Source: Duganella levis
GTDB taxonomy: Bacteria; Pseudomonadota; Gammaproteobacteria; Burkholderiales; Burkholderiaceae_D
DNA: 64,000 nucleotides
Direction: 5' to 3'
NCBI RefSeq assembly: GCF_009857605.1
Contig: NZ_WWCT01000014.1
Coordinates: 62,001-126,000 of the forward strand
Shown: positions 1 to 9,049 of the stretch, piece after piece
Numbering within the stretch: position 1 is the first letter of the stretch
How the letters are laid out: each line of letters starts with the position of its first letter
The notes under the pieces: generated by a model
What the model was told of the DNA's origin: nothing
Database searches by the model: none
What the model saw: only the letters and a program-made list of their open reading frames with translations
Translations under genes and position numbers: made by a program

Positions 1-2
1 TG

Positions 3-656
3 GCGCCAGGCGCCAACGTCAATTCCATCACCTTCAAGGAAGAAGAAGGGTCGTACCTGGTGGGTGTGGCTGCGGCCATGGCGTCGAAGTCGAAAAAACT
101 GGGCTTCATCGGCGGCGTCGACATCCCGCTGATCCGCACCTTTGCCTGCGGTTACGCGCAAGGCGCGAAAGCCGTCAATCCTAAGGTGGACGTAACCTCG
201 AACATGGTCGGCACCTCTTCGGATTCGTGGAACAACCCGGCCAAGGGCGGCGAACTGGCACGTTCGCAGTTCGACCGCGGCGTGGACGTGGTGTTTGCCG
301 TGGCCGGCGGTTCGGGCCTGGGCACCCTGCAAACCGCCAAGGAAAAAGGCAAGCTGGCGATCGGCGTCGATTCCAACCAGAACAGCCTGTACCCTGGCTC
401 GATCCTGACCTCGATGGTCAAGCGCGTCGACAACGCCGTCTACGATTCCTTCATGCAGATGAAGAACGGCACCTGGAAAGCCGGCGTTACCGCCAAGGGC
501 ATCAAGGAAGGCGGCGTCGATTGGGCGCTGGACGAAAACAACCGCAAGCTGATCACGCCGGAAATCGAAAAGCGCGTGCTGGGTGCGCGCAAGGATATTA
601 TCGATGGCAAGATCAAGGTCATCGACATCCGCTCGGGCACTGCCTGCCCAGTCTAA
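3..656 (+). CDS. BMP family ABC transporter substrate-binding protein (5' end outside window)
   Basis: The reading frame is open from the window edge, so this is the C-terminal part (about 217 residues) of a periplasmic binding protein of the BMP/PnrA family. Seen: EEEGSYLVG, the strand GFIGGVDIPLI, FACGYAQGA, a VDVVFAVAGGSG block and the IGVDSNQ segment, all in family order. BMP proteins bind purine or other nucleosides and deliver them to YufOPQ/NupOPQ-type permeases. The ATPase and both permeases follow directly, after a hairpin terminator, so the binding protein is probably made in excess over the membrane parts. Nucleoside specificity is inferred from the family and from the purine genes further right. 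The start codon and signal peptide lie upstream of the window. Confidence 0.9.
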   Translation, partial: APGANVNSITFKEEEGSYLVGVAAAMASKSKKLGFIGGVDIPLIRTFACGYAQGAKAVNPKVDVTSNMVGTSSDSWNNPAKGGELARSQFDRGVDVVFAVAGGSGLGTLQTAKEKGKLAIGVDSNQNSLYPGSILTSMVKRVDNAVYDSFMQMKNGTWKAGVTAKGIKEGGVDWALDENNRKLITPEIEKRVLGARKDIIDGKIKVIDIRSGTACPV

Positions 657-672
657 AACCTGTTTGAACATT

Positions 673-713
673 AAACGCGCCGCCGGGGAATTACCCCGCG
701 CGGCGCGTTTTAC
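673..713 (+). terminator. Hairpin with short T run after the BMP binding-protein gene
   Basis: An 11-bp perfect stem pairs 673-683 with 700-710. An inner gggg/cccc stem (685-688 with 694-697) sits inside it, and TTTTA follows. It lies 17 bases after the stop codon and 20 bases before the ATPase start. It may act as a partial terminator or as a 3' stabiliser that sets a high binding-protein to transporter ratio. Confidence 0.75.
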
Positions 714-732
714 TTAGATAAAAAACGATCCT

Positions 733-2262
733 ATGCAGCCAGCAGTAGAATTTCGCGGCATCTCCAAGCATTTCGGAGCTGTAAAAGCGAACACGGACGT
801 CAACTTCACCATCGCCAAGGGTTCCATCCATGGCCTGGTGGGCGAGAACGGCGCCGGCAAATCGACCCTGATGAGCATCCTGTACGGATATTACCGCGCC
901 GACGGCGGGGAAATCCTGCTCGATGGCCAGGCGCGTCGCATCCACAACAGCCAGGAGGCGATTGCCCTCGGCATTGGCATGGTGCACCAGCACTTCATGC
1001 TGGTCGAGAACATGACCGTGCTCGATAACGTGATGCTGGGCAGCGAAGGCGGCGTGCGGCTCAAGGCCAAGCGCGCCAGCGTGGAAGCGGAACTGCGCGA
1101 GATCTGCGCCCGCTACCGCCTGGACGTCGATCCGCTGGCCACCATCCACGACCTGTCGGTGGGTGCGCAGCAGCGGGTCGAGATCCTCAAGCAGATCTAC
1201 CGCAGCGCCAGCATTTTGATCCTGGACGAACCGACCGCCGTGCTGACCGCGCAGGAAACCGCGTCGCTGTTCGAGATCCTGCGCCTGTTCAAGGAACAGG
1301 GCAAGACCATCATCCTGATCACCCACAAGCTGCAAGAGATCCTCGACATCACCGACACCGTCACCGTGATGCGCGGCGGCCGCGTGATCGGCGCCGTGCC
1401 GACCGCCGGCACCACCAAGGAAGCGCTGGCCAATATGATGGTCGGCCGTCCGATCGAGAACAACTTGCCGCGCGCGCCGTACAACCCGGGCGCGCCGGTG
1501 CTGCAGGTCGAGAACCTGCAACTGCGGGACGACCAGGACGTCAAGCTGCTGGCCGATATCGGCTTCACGCTGCGCGCCGGCGAGATCGTCGCGATTGCCG
1601 GCGTCTCCGGCAACGGCCAGAGCGAGTTGATGGAAATCCTGGCCGGCATGCGCGTGCCGACTTCCGGCAAGCTGGCCTTCCTCGGCAAGGACCTGCCGTT
1701 CAACGGCCGCTCCGATCCGGACGGCCTGCCGCGCACCTTCCGCGAACTGGGCATCGCCCACGTACCGGAAGACCGCCTGCGCGATGGCGTGGTGAAGGCC
1801 TTCTCGGTCATGCACAACACCATCCTCGGTTACCAGGACAAGCTGAAAAACCGCTGGGGCCTGCTCAACTTCAAAGCCATCGCGGCCCGCTGCGACGCGC
1901 TGATGAAGAGCTTCGACGTCCGTCCCAACAACCACGACCTGCGTATCGGCCTGCTCTCCGGCGGCAACCAGCAGAAGGTGGTGATCGCGCGCGAAGTGCT
2001 GGCGCAGCCGAAGCTGATGCTGGTTGGCCAGCCGACCCGCGGCGTCGACATCGGCACCATCGAAAGCATCCATGCGCAGCTGCTCAAGCTGCGCGACGAG
2101 GGCGTGGCGATCCTGCTGGTCTCCGTGGAGCTGGAAGAAGTGCGCGCGCTGGCGGACCGCATTCTGGTCATGTGCGGCGGCCGCATCACCGGCGAACTGA
2201 AAATTGAAGAATTCGACACTACCCGCATCGGCCTGCTGATGGGGGGCGAACACAAATCATGA
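733..2262 (+). CDS. ABC transporter ATP-binding protein, nucleoside/simple-sugar type (two ABC domains)
   Basis: Energy-coupling subunit of 509 residues with two fused ABC domains, as in YufO/NupO and sugar importers of the MglA/RbsA type. The first domain has Walker A GENGAGKST (about residues 37-45), signature LSVGAQQ and Walker B ILDEPTA. The second domain has a degenerate P-loop region (GVSGNGQSE), signature LSGGNQQK near residue 400, and QPTRGVD in place of a classical Walker B, which is normal for this family. Its stop overlaps the next permease start by 4 bases (ATGA), so the two are translationally coupled. With the upstream BMP protein this is inferred to be a nucleoside importer. 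Confidence 0.92.
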   Translation: MQPAVEFRGISKHFGAVKANTDVNFTIAKGSIHGLVGENGAGKSTLMSILYGYYRADGGEILLDGQARRIHNSQEAIALGIGMVHQHFMLVENMTVLDNVMLGSEGGVRLKAKRASVEAELREICARYRLDVDPLATIHDLSVGAQQRVEILKQIYRSASILILDEPTAVLTAQETASLFEILRLFKEQGKTIILITHKLQEILDITDTVTVMRGGRVIGAVPTAGTTKEALANMMVGRPIENNLPRAPYNPGAPVLQVENLQLRDDQDVKLLADIGFTLRAGEIVAIAGVSGNGQSELMEILAGMRVPTSGKLAFLGKDLPFNGRSDPDGLPRTFRELGIAHVPEDRLRDGVVKAFSVMHNTILGYQDKLKNRWGLLNFKAIAARCDALMKSFDVRPNNHDLRIGLLSGGNQQKVVIAREVLAQPKLMLVGQPTRGVDIGTIESIHAQLLKLRDEGVAILLVSVELEEVRALADRILVMCGGRITGELKIEEFDTTRIGLLMGGEHKS

Positions 2263-3332
2263 ATAAAGACCTGCCACGCTGGGCAACCGGCTTTGTAATG
2301 CCCCTCTTGAACCTGCTGTCGGCACTGTTGGTGACGGCACTGGTCATCCACCTGCTGGGCGAGAGCCCGACCGAATCGCTGGCGATCCTGGTCAACAGCG
2401 CCGTGGTCAATCCGGAAGGCTTGAGCTACACGCTGTTCTACGCCTCGACTTTCATCTTCACCGGCCTGGCCGTGTCGATCGCCATGGAAGCGGGCCTGTT
2501 CAACATCGGCGCCGAAGGCCAGATGTACTTCGCGGGCCTGGGCCTGACGCTGGCCATGCTGACCTTCGACAGTTCGCTGTCGGCCTGGTTGCTGATCCCG
2601 ATCGGCATGCTGGGCGCGGCGCTGTTTGGCGCGCTGTGGGCCTTCGTGCCCGGCTACCTGCAAGCGAAACGCGGCAGCCACGTGGTGGTCACCACCATCA
2701 TGTTCAACTACATCGCCGGCGCCTTGATGAACACCATCATCGTCAAGCTGGTGCCGCCGGGCGAGCAGAATCCGGCCAGCCGCGCGTTTGCCGCCGCCGC
2801 CGAGATGCCGCGCCTGAACCAGTGGTTCCCGATCCTCGGCGAGACGCCGCTCAACATCAGCTTCTTCCTGGCCATCATCGCGCTGGTGATTTACGGCGTG
2901 GTGGTGTCGCGTTCCTCGTGGGGCTTCAAGCTGCGCGCCACGGGCCTGAACAAGCACGCCGCCCACTACGCCGGCATCCGCATCAGCAAGATGATCATCA
3001 TCGTCATGCTGATCTCGGGCGCGCTGGCCGGCCTGGGTTCGGTCAACTCCATCATGGGCTCGACCCACTATCTGTCGCTGAACTTTGTCGGCGGCGCCGG
3101 CTTCATCGGCATCGCGATTGCGCTGATGGGCCGCCAGCATCCGGTCGGGATCTTCCTGTCGGCGGTGCTGTTTGGCGCGCTGACCCAGGGTGGCTTCGAC
3201 CTGTCGCTGGAAAAGCAGAACATCCCGCCAGAGATGGTGATCCTGGTCCAGGGCCTGATCATCCTGTTCTGCGGCGCGATGGAAAACCTGTACGGTCCCG
3301 CGATCGCCAAAATGCTCAAACTGAAGAAGTGA
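2259..3332 (+). CDS. ABC transporter permease (YufP/NupP-like)
   Basis: Inner-membrane permease of 357 residues, first of the pair in BMP-type importers. Many hydrophobic segments are visible, and the family-typical FNIGAEGQMYFAGL segment is followed by the VVTTIMFNYIA region and a long GFIGIAIALMGR segment near the C-terminus. Its start overlaps the ATPase stop by 4 bases, and the second permease begins 7 bases after its stop. In this family the two permeases form a heterodimer. Substrate (nucleosides) is inferred from family and genomic context, not from binding-site residues. Confidence 0.9.
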   Translation: MNKDLPRWATGFVMPLLNLLSALLVTALVIHLLGESPTESLAILVNSAVVNPEGLSYTLFYASTFIFTGLAVSIAMEAGLFNIGAEGQMYFAGLGLTLAMLTFDSSLSAWLLIPIGMLGAALFGALWAFVPGYLQAKRGSHVVVTTIMFNYIAGALMNTIIVKLVPPGEQNPASRAFAAAAEMPRLNQWFPILGETPLNISFFLAIIALVIYGVVVSRSSWGFKLRATGLNKHAAHYAGIRISKMIIIVMLISGALAGLGSVNSIMGSTHYLSLNFVGGAGFIGIAIALMGRQHPVGIFLSAVLFGALTQGGFDLSLEKQNIPPEMVILVQGLIILFCGAMENLYGPAIAKMLKLKK

Positions 3333-3339
3333 GAACGAT

Positions 3340-4311
3340 ATGACTTTTGACGACCTCCATATCGGCAGTATCCTGGTATCCACTGTGCGCAATGCGCCGG
3401 TGCTGATTTTCGCCGGCATGGCCGGCCTGTTCGCCGAACGTTCGGGCGTGATCGACATCGGCCTGGAAGGCAAGATCCTGGCCTCGGCCTTCGTCTCGGC
3501 CGCCGTCGGTTTCGCCACGCAGAATCCATGGTATGGCGTGATGGCCGGCATCGTGGCATCGATGCTGCTGGCCAGTCTGCAGGCTTACATCGCCATCACC
3601 CAGAAGGGCAACCAGCTGGTGGCCGGCATCGCCATCAACATCGCCATGAGCGGCCTGACCTTCGTGGTGGCGCAGTACTTCTTCCAGCAGGGCGGCCGCA
3701 CGCCGGACCTGGGCTCGGCGCGCCTGTTCGACGTGGTGCTGCCCGGCTCCGCCGCAGTGGAACACATTCCTTTCCTCGGCTGGTTCTACGCCCATCTGAT
3801 CGGCGGCCACTCGGTGCTGGTGTACCTGGCGTTTGCGCTGGTGCCGCTGGTGCACTGGGTCGTGTATCACAGCCGCTTCGGCCTGCGCCTGCGCGCCTGC
3901 GGCGAGAACCCGCATGCGGCCGACGCGGCCGGCGTCAACGTCGAGCGCCAGCGCTATATGGCGATGCTGATCGCCGGCTTCCTGTGCTCGTTCTCGGGCG
4001 CCTACCTGTCGATTGTGCAGAGTGGCTTCTTCCTGCGCGACATGTCGGCCGGCGCCGGCTACCTGGCGCTGACCGCCATGGTGTTCGGTAACTGGCGTCC
4101 GCTGTACACCTTCCTCGGCTGCCTGATGTTCGGCTTCTTCGGCGCGGTGCAGATCCAGATCGAAGGCGTGGAACTGCCGGTGATCGGCCGCCTGCCGGGC
4201 GCCATGATCCAGATGGTGCCTTACGTGCTGACCGTGATCGTGCTGGCCGGCCTGATGGCCAAGTCGGTGGCGCCGAAAGCGCTGGGTTCACCGTTCGTCA
4301 AGTCACGCTAA
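3340..4311 (+). CDS. ABC transporter permease (YufQ/NupQ-like)
   Basis: Second permease subunit of the importer, 323 residues, strongly hydrophobic. The segment ERSGVIDIGLEGKIL is the counterpart of the first permease's NIGAEGQ motif. RACGENPHAADAAGVNV matches the cytoplasmic coupling-loop region of this family, and GYLALTAMVFGNWRP follows. It is last in the transporter operon. The next gene (LysR regulator) is convergent, its stop only 16 bases away, and no clear terminator is visible between them. Confidence 0.9.
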   Translation: MTFDDLHIGSILVSTVRNAPVLIFAGMAGLFAERSGVIDIGLEGKILASAFVSAAVGFATQNPWYGVMAGIVASMLLASLQAYIAITQKGNQLVAGIAINIAMSGLTFVVAQYFFQQGGRTPDLGSARLFDVVLPGSAAVEHIPFLGWFYAHLIGGHSVLVYLAFALVPLVHWVVYHSRFGLRLRACGENPHAADAAGVNVERQRYMAMLIAGFLCSFSGAYLSIVQSGFFLRDMSAGAGYLALTAMVFGNWRPLYTFLGCLMFGFFGAVQIQIEGVELPVIGRLPGAMIQMVPYVLTVIVLAGLMAKSVAPKALGSPFVKSR

Positions 4312-4327
4312 GTCGTACCAGGCCGCG

Positions 4328-5236
4328 TCACAGCGGGACGAGTTTTTGCCATTCGTCCCGCAGGCGCGCAATCGCAAAATCAGCAAAATGCCGCACGCGC
4401 GGCGCCAGGTGCAGCGCGTGCGGATACACCACATGCAGCGGGTCGGTCGGCGCGCTGTACTGCTCCAGCACCCGCACCAGCGAGCCATTCGCCAGCTCAC
4501 TCCCCACATCCCATAAAGACTTGAAGAAGATGCCCGCGCCGGCTACCGCCAGCGCTTGCCCGGCGTTGCCGTCGTTGCACAGGAAGGTCGCGCCGATTTC
4601 TGCGGAAATCGGCTGGCCTTCATGCTGGAACAGCCAGTGCCGCGTGGTGCGCGCGCCGTAGACGATGCACTGGTGCGCCGACAAATCCTCCGGCGTCTGC
4701 GGCACGCCATGCCGGCGCAGGTAATCCGGCGAGGCGCACAGCACGCGCTGACTCGGCGCCACGTGGCGCGCCGTCATGGTCGAATCGTTCAAGGCGCCGA
4801 AGCGCAGCGCCACATCCATGCCCGCATCCACCAGGTCGATGAAGTCGTCGCCCAGATTCAGTTCGATGCGCAGCTCCGGATGCATGGCCTGGAATTCCGC
4901 CGCCAGTACCGACAGGTAGCGGCAGCCGAACATGCGCGGCGCGGTAATGCGCAGCAGGCCGGTGACCGCATTGCGGCTGCGCTGCATGTCGGTCTCCGCC
5001 TGCTGGACTTCGGACAGGATGCGCACGCAATGCTGGTGAAAGCGGCTGCCTTCCTGCGTCAGCGACTGGCGCCGCGTGGTGCGGTTCAATAGCCGCACTC
5101 CCATGCGTTCCTCCAGCGCGGCCAGGCGCTTGCTGACCACTGCCAGCGATAGTCCCAGTTCGTTGGCCGCATCGGTCAAACTACCGGCGCCGGCGACGCG
5201 GGCAAAGATGGTCAGGTCAAGTACGTTATCGATCAT
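4328..5236 (-). CDS. LysR family transcriptional regulator
   Basis: 302 residues. The N-terminal winged helix-turn-helix (about residues 1-60) carries the LysR pattern LTDAANELGLSLAVVSKRLAALEE, and a C-terminal effector-binding domain follows, with the RITAPRMFG and GDDFIDLVDAGMDVALRFG blocks common in CrgA/DsdC-like LysR proteins. It is divergent from the metallo-hydrolase/M28 peptidase pair, with 97 bases between the start codons containing a 22-base inverted repeat, so it probably controls that pair and itself. The effector cannot be told from sequence. Confidence 0.92.
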   Translation of the reverse strand: MIDNVLDLTIFARVAGAGSLTDAANELGLSLAVVSKRLAALEERMGVRLLNRTTRRQSLTQEGSRFHQHCVRILSEVQQAETDMQRSRNAVTGLLRITAPRMFGCRYLSVLAAEFQAMHPELRIELNLGDDFIDLVDAGMDVALRFGALNDSTMTARHVAPSQRVLCASPDYLRRHGVPQTPEDLSAHQCIVYGARTTRHWLFQHEGQPISAEIGATFLCNDGNAGQALAVAGAGIFFKSLWDVGSELANGSLVRVLEQYSAPTDPLHVVYPHALHLAPRVRHFADFAIARLRDEWQKLVPL

Positions 5237-5248
5237 TATCTAATTTTT

Positions 5249-5270
5249 GGAAAGAGTGAATCTTCTTTCC
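5249..5270. promoter_or_regulatory. Inverted repeat, candidate LysR-type operator
   Basis: GGAAAGA (5249-5255) and TCTTTCC (5264-5270) are perfect 7-bp arms around an 8-base spacer. They sit 12 bases upstream of the LysR start codon and about 64 bases upstream of the divergent hydrolase. This position fits an autoregulatory and activator site. A TATAAT hexamer at 5299-5304 could be the -10 of the rightward promoter. Confidence 0.5.
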
Positions 5271-5333
5271 GCCCATTTATCAATGAAAAGGAGATAAATA
5301 TAATTCATCACACCAAACATCACAAGGATTAAC

Positions 5334-6290
5334 ATGAAACGCTCCCTGCTTGCCGCCCTCCTCTCCGCCGCTCTGGCCACCGCCGCCTTCGCCGGCACCG
5401 CCGACCAATTCCAGGCCGGCTACTACCACTTCAAGCTGGGCGAAGTCGACGTCACCGCGCTGTCCGACGGCACGCTGCCGCTGCCGCCGAAGGACTTGCT
5501 GACCAACGCCAAGCCAGGCGAAATCGCCTCGCGCCTGGCCAGCGCCTACCAGGGCGACAAGGTCGACGCCTCGATCAACGCTTACCTGATCAAGACCGGC
5601 GGCCGCCTGGTGCTGATCGACGCCGGCACCGGCGAGCTGTATGGCCCGACGCTCAACAAACTGGCCGCCGCCCTGCGCGCCACCGGCCACGCGCCGGAAG
5701 AAATCAACGACATCCTGATCACCCACATCCACACCGACCACACCGGTGGCCTGATGGACGGCACGCGCATGGTCTTCCCCAACGCCACGCTGCACCTTGA
5801 ACAAAAGGAGCTCGATTACTGGATGAGCGCCGACAACCGCGCCAAGGCGCCCGATGCGGCCAAGGTGTATTTCGACCAGGCGATCGCCAAGGTGAAGCCG
5901 TACGTCGATGCGGGCAAGGTCAAGACCTTCCACGGCGCGACCCAGCTGTTCCCCGGCATCCGTTCGATTCCGGCGCCTGGTCACACGCCCGGCCACACTT
6001 TCTACGCGCTGGAAAGCAAGGGCGAAAAGCTGGTGTTCTGGGGTGACCTGCTGCACGTGGCGGAAGTGCAGATGCCTGATCCGGCAGTGACCATCGCCTT
6101 CGATGTGGACAGCAAAACCGCCGCCGCAACCCGCAAGCAAGCCTTTGCCGATGCGGTCAAAGGCCGCTACTGGGTGGCGGGCGACCACATCTCCTTCCCC
6201 GGCGTGGGGCACTTGAGCGCCGATGGCGCCGGCTACCGCTGGCTGCCAATGACCTACGCGAACGACTACTACGTTCCGGCAGCGAAGTAA
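5334..6290 (+). CDS. Exported MBL-fold metallo-hydrolase, methyl parathion hydrolase / lactonase-like
   Basis: 318 residues with a Sec signal peptide (cleavage near FA-GTA, about residue 20). Metal ligands are visible: H131, H133, D135 and H136 in THIHTDHTGG, H217 in PGHTPGH, D238 in GDLL and H285 in GDHISFPG, which is the full binuclear set. The general plan (GYY...LG...TALSDGT near the N-terminus, YGPTL, FPNA, KAPD, VQ-DP-VT, DSK, then FPG-GH and GYR near the C-terminus) recalls methyl parathion hydrolase and related dihydrocoumarin/AHL lactonases. Natural substrate unknown; a lactone or other ester is inferred. SD AAGGA precedes the ATG. The M28 peptidase follows after 3 bases, so they form an operon. 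Confidence 0.85.
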   Translation: MKRSLLAALLSAALATAAFAGTADQFQAGYYHFKLGEVDVTALSDGTLPLPPKDLLTNAKPGEIASRLASAYQGDKVDASINAYLIKTGGRLVLIDAGTGELYGPTLNKLAAALRATGHAPEEINDILITHIHTDHTGGLMDGTRMVFPNATLHLEQKELDYWMSADNRAKAPDAAKVYFDQAIAKVKPYVDAGKVKTFHGATQLFPGIRSIPAPGHTPGHTFYALESKGEKLVFWGDLLHVAEVQMPDPAVTIAFDVDSKTAAATRKQAFADAVKGRYWVAGDHISFPGVGHLSADGAGYRWLPMTYANDYYVPAAK

Positions 6291-6293
6291 GCG

Positions 6294-7652
6294 ATGCGCG
6301 CGCTTCTTCAAACAGGCGCCGCGCTGGTGCTGGCCTTCGGGCTGGCATCGCACGCCGTCGCCGGCACTGCGGACGCGTTGCGGCAGCAGGCGCTGGCCAG
6401 CAGCGAAGCCTATGCCATTCTGGAATCGCTGACCACCGAAATCGGCGCCAGGCCGGCCGGCTCGGAAGCCGATGCGCGCGCCGTGGCGTGGGCGGTCGCC
6501 AAATTCAAGGCGCTCGGCTACGACAAGGTGACCACGGAGCCGGTGCGCTTTACCGCTTGGCGGCGCGGGGCGGAAAGCGCCGAGGTCACCGGCCCGTCGC
6601 CGCAGCGCCTTGCCGTCACGGCGCTGGGCGGCAGCGTTGGCACCAATGGCGACCTGCATGCCGATGTGGTGGCATTCCCGTCGCTGCCGGCATTGCAGGC
6701 CGCCTCGCCGGAGCAGGTACGCGGCAAGATCGTAATCCTGTCGCAGCACATGGAGCGCCGGCGCGATGGCGGCGGCTATGCGGACGTGCTGCCGATGCGC
6801 AGCAACGGTGCCTCGATCGCCGCGCGCAAGGGCGCCAGTGCGCTGCTGATACGCTCACTGGCCACCACCGACGATCGCCTGCCACACACCGGCAGCGTGA
6901 TCTACGACGGTGGCGCGACGATTCCCGCCGCAGCCATCTCCGGCCCGGATGCCGACCTGCTGGAGCGCCTGCTGCTGCGCGGCCAGCCGGTGCAACTGCG
7001 CCTCAATCTGCAAAGCACGACACTCACCGATCAGCTTTCGTACAATGTCATCGGTGACATCACCGGCCGTGAACTGCCGCAGGAAGTCGTCATGCTCTCG
7101 GCCCACTTGGATTCATGGGACTTAGGCACCGGCGCAGTCGATGACGGTTTCGGCGTCGCCCTAACGATGGCTGCCGGCGCGCTGATCAAACGTCAGCCGC
7201 AGGCGCCACGCCGGACCGTGCGGGTGGTCTTGTTCGCCAACGAGGAAAACGGTTTTGATGGCGCACGAACTTATGCGGCGCGGCCGCCATCCGAGCTGGC
7301 TTGCCACCGGCTGGTGCTGGAAAGCGACTGGGGCGCCGGGCGTATCTACGCGCTGCGCCACCCGCCTGCCGACACCGCGCTGACAAAGCAGATGGCACAG
7401 ACACTGGCGCCGTTAGGTATCGCACTGGATGGCCAAGCCGGCACGCCGGGACCGGACGCGCGCTTCGTGGCCGAACGCAAGGTGCCATGGCTACAGCTCG
7501 CGCAAGACGCCAGCGCGCTGTTCGACCATCATCACAGCGCCAACGACACGCTGGACAAAGTCGATCCTGCCGCGCTGGCGCAAAACACTGCTGCCTACTC
7601 GGTGGTGGCGTGGCTGGCGGCCAACGCGCCCGCTATGCCATGTCAGCCCTGA
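6294..7652 (+). CDS. Exported M28 family metallopeptidase
   Basis: 452 residues with a signal peptide ending near VA-GTA (about residue 23). The peptidase domain has [17 protein letters not shown] (about residue 270; His and Asp zinc ligands) and [10 protein letters not shown] (about residue 316; Glu pair), with a late DHHHS metal-ligand segment. A PA-type insert lies between the N-terminal part and the catalytic core ([20 protein letters not shown]). M28 enzymes of this kind are aminopeptidases or dipeptidases acting outside the cytoplasm. It starts 3 bases after the metallo-hydrolase stop and its 3' end overlaps the convergent nudK gene by 10 bases. Confidence 0.9.
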   Translation: MRALLQTGAALVLAFGLASHAVAGTADALRQQALASSEAYAILESLTTEIGARPAGSEADARAVAWAVAKFKALGYDKVTTEPVRFTAWRRGAESAEVTGPSPQRLAVTALGGSVGTNGDLHADVVAFPSLPALQAASPEQVRGKIVILSQHMERRRDGGGYADVLPMRSNGASIAARKGASALLIRSLATTDDRLPHTGSVIYDGGATIPAAAISGPDADLLERLLLRGQPVQLRLNLQSTTLTDQLSYNVIGDITGRELPQEVVMLSAHLDSWDLGTGAVDDGFGVALTMAAGALIKRQPQAPRRTVRVVLFANEENGFDGARTYAARPPSELACHRLVLESDWGAGRIYALRHPPADTALTKQMAQTLAPLGIALDGQAGTPGPDARFVAERKVPWLQLAQDASALFDHHHSANDTLDKVDPAALAQNTAAYSVVAWLAANAPAMPCQP

Positions 7653-8224
7653 AGCAGATGTAGCGCCGCGTATTGCAGCAGCATGATGGTTTTGCCGTCG
7701 GCGATCCGGCCGTCGGCAACCATCGCCATGGCTTCGGCCATCGGCAACTCCAGCACCTCGATATCCTCACCCTCCTCCTCAATGCCACCGCCGTCGCCGG
7801 TGCGTGACGCCGCATCGTATTCGCCAACGAAGAAGTACAGCCGCTCGGTCACCGAGCCGGGACTCATGAAGGCTTCGAACACCTTGCGCACTTCACTGAC
7901 GCGGTAGCCGGTTTCCTCTTCCACCTCCGCCTTGATGCGCTCCTCCGGGCTGGCGTGGTCCAGCAGGCCGGCCGTCGTCTCGATCAGGAAACCGTCGTGG
8001 CCATTGCCGTAAGTGGGAAAGCGGAACTGGCGCACCAGCAGCACCGTGCGCTGCGCGCGGTTGTACAGCAGGATGGTGGCGCCGTTGCCGCGGTCATAGG
8101 TCTCGCGCGTCTGGCGCTGCCAGCTGCCGTCTCGGCGGCGGTAGTCGAAGGTGGTCTTCTTCAGCAGGAACCAGTCGTCGGACAGGGTTTCTACCTGATG
8201 GATGCGGATACGGTCTTCGGGCAT
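7643..8224 (-). CDS. nudK: NudK-type Nudix hydrolase (GDP-mannose / ADP-ribose pyrophosphatase)
   Basis: 193 residues. It aligns by eye along its full length with Nud[19 protein letters not shown], the Nudix box [38 protein letters not shown] and a C-terminal EDIEVLELP and DGKT. The Nudix-box Glu two residues before the PE is Ser here, while the EEETG core that binds metal is intact. The start at 8224 is chosen because AGGAG lies 6 bases before it; a longer frame from 8263 would run into the regulatory repeats. It is divergent from a DeoR-type gene. Confidence 0.88.
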   Translation of the reverse strand: MPEDRIRIHQVETLSDDWFLLKKTTFDYRRRDGSWQRQTRETYDRGNGATILLYNRAQRTVLLVRQFRFPTYGNGHDGFLIETTAGLLDHASPEERIKAEVEEETGYRVSEVRKVFEAFMSPGSVTERLYFFVGEYDAASRTGDGGGIEEEGEDIEVLELPMAEAMAMVADGRIADGKTIMLLQYAALHLLQG

Positions 8225-8250
8225 GACGATCTCCTGGTTGCGTATTTTTA

Positions 8251-8280
8251 CGATATCATGCAATATCGTGCAATATCAAG
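8251..8280. repeat. Three tandem 10-bp repeats between nudK and the DeoR-type gene
   Basis: The units cgatatcatg, caatatcgtg and caatatcaag follow one another without a gap, each with ATATC in the same place. The spacing is one helical turn, so all copies face the same side of the DNA. They lie 27 bases upstream of the nudK start and 7 bases upstream of the DeoR-type start. They are a candidate operator for the DeoR-type regulator, or a shared promoter element. Confidence 0.55.
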
Positions 8281-8287
8281 AAAATTC

Positions 8288-9049
8288 ATGCATATGCTGA
8301 CACGCCACCGCAAAGAACTGCTGCTCGCCCGCCTGCGCCAGGATGGGCAGATCGTCGCCAAATCGCTGAGCGAAGAATTGGGACTATCGGAAGACACCAT
8401 CCGCCGCGACCTGCGCGACCTGGCCAGCGAAGGCCTGCTGCTACGCGTGCATGGTGGCGCACTGCCGGCGTCACCGGCGATGGCTAATTTCGCCGAACGG
8501 CAGCAGATTTCCAGTGACGCCAAGCCGGCCATCGCCCGCGCCGCTGCGGCCATGATCGCGCCGGGACAAGTGGTGTTCATCGACGGCGGCACCACCGCCG
8601 TGCAGCTGGCGCGCGCATTGCCGCCGGATCTGCAATGCACGGTGGTGACACATAGTCCGTCGGTGGCGGTGGAGTTAGCGGAACATCCGCTGATCGAAGT
8701 GATCCTGATCGGCGGCCGGCTGTTCAAGCATTCCATCGTGGCGATGGGGCCGTCGGCGCTGGAGGCGATTGCGCAGATACGCACCGATATTTATTTCATG
8801 GGCGTGTGCAGCCTGCATCCGGAGAGCGGCATCAGCACCGGCGATTTCGATGAAGCGGGCGTCAAGCGCGCCATCAGCAATATGGCGCAGCGCACCGTGG
8901 TGATGGCGTCGCCGGAAAAGCTGGACACCGCCTCGCCCTATCAGATCGCGCCGCTGTCGCAAGTCAGCGCCATTGTGGTCAACAGTGATGCGCCGGAAGC
9001 GCTGCTGGCGCGCTACCGCGCCATGGGCATCGACGTCATCAAGGCTTGA
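8288..9049 (+). CDS. DeoR/GlpR family transcriptional regulator
   Basis: 253 residues. The N-terminal helix-turn-helix (LLLARLRQDGQIVAKSLSEELGLSEDTIRRDLRDLASEGLLLRVHGGAL, about residues 10-60) is the classical DeoR domain. The C-terminal sugar-phosphate-sensing domain has FIDGGTTAVQLARALP and a GVCSLHPESGISTGDFDEA segment. The frame is open further upstream, but the domain begins just after 8288; ATG at 8294 is equally possible because neither has a good SD. DeoR proteins respond to phosphorylated sugars or nucleosides, so a role with nudK is plausible but inferred. Its 3' end overlaps the convergent cytochrome gene by 11 bases. Confidence 0.88.
   Translation: MHMLTRHRKELLLARLRQDGQIVAKSLSEELGLSEDTIRRDLRDLASEGLLLRVHGGALPASPAMANFAERQQISSDAKPAIARAAAAMIAPGQVVFIDGGTTAVQLARALPPDLQCTVVTHSPSVAVELAEHPLIEVILIGGRLFKHSIVAMGPSALEAIAQIRTDIYFMGVCSLHPESGISTGDFDEAGVKRAISNMAQRTVVMASPEKLDTASPYQIAPLSQVSAIVVNSDAPEALLARYRAMGIDVIKA

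Noticed and set aside
691..2253. A 520-codon open frame antisense to the ABC ATPase
   Set aside because: The ATPase has both signature sequences and an SD-coupled operon context; the antisense frame has no domain.
8251..8280. CRISPR-like or replication-origin repeats
   Set aside because: Only three 10-bp units with no spacers, and no cas, rep or dnaA gene nearby; an operator is the simpler reading.
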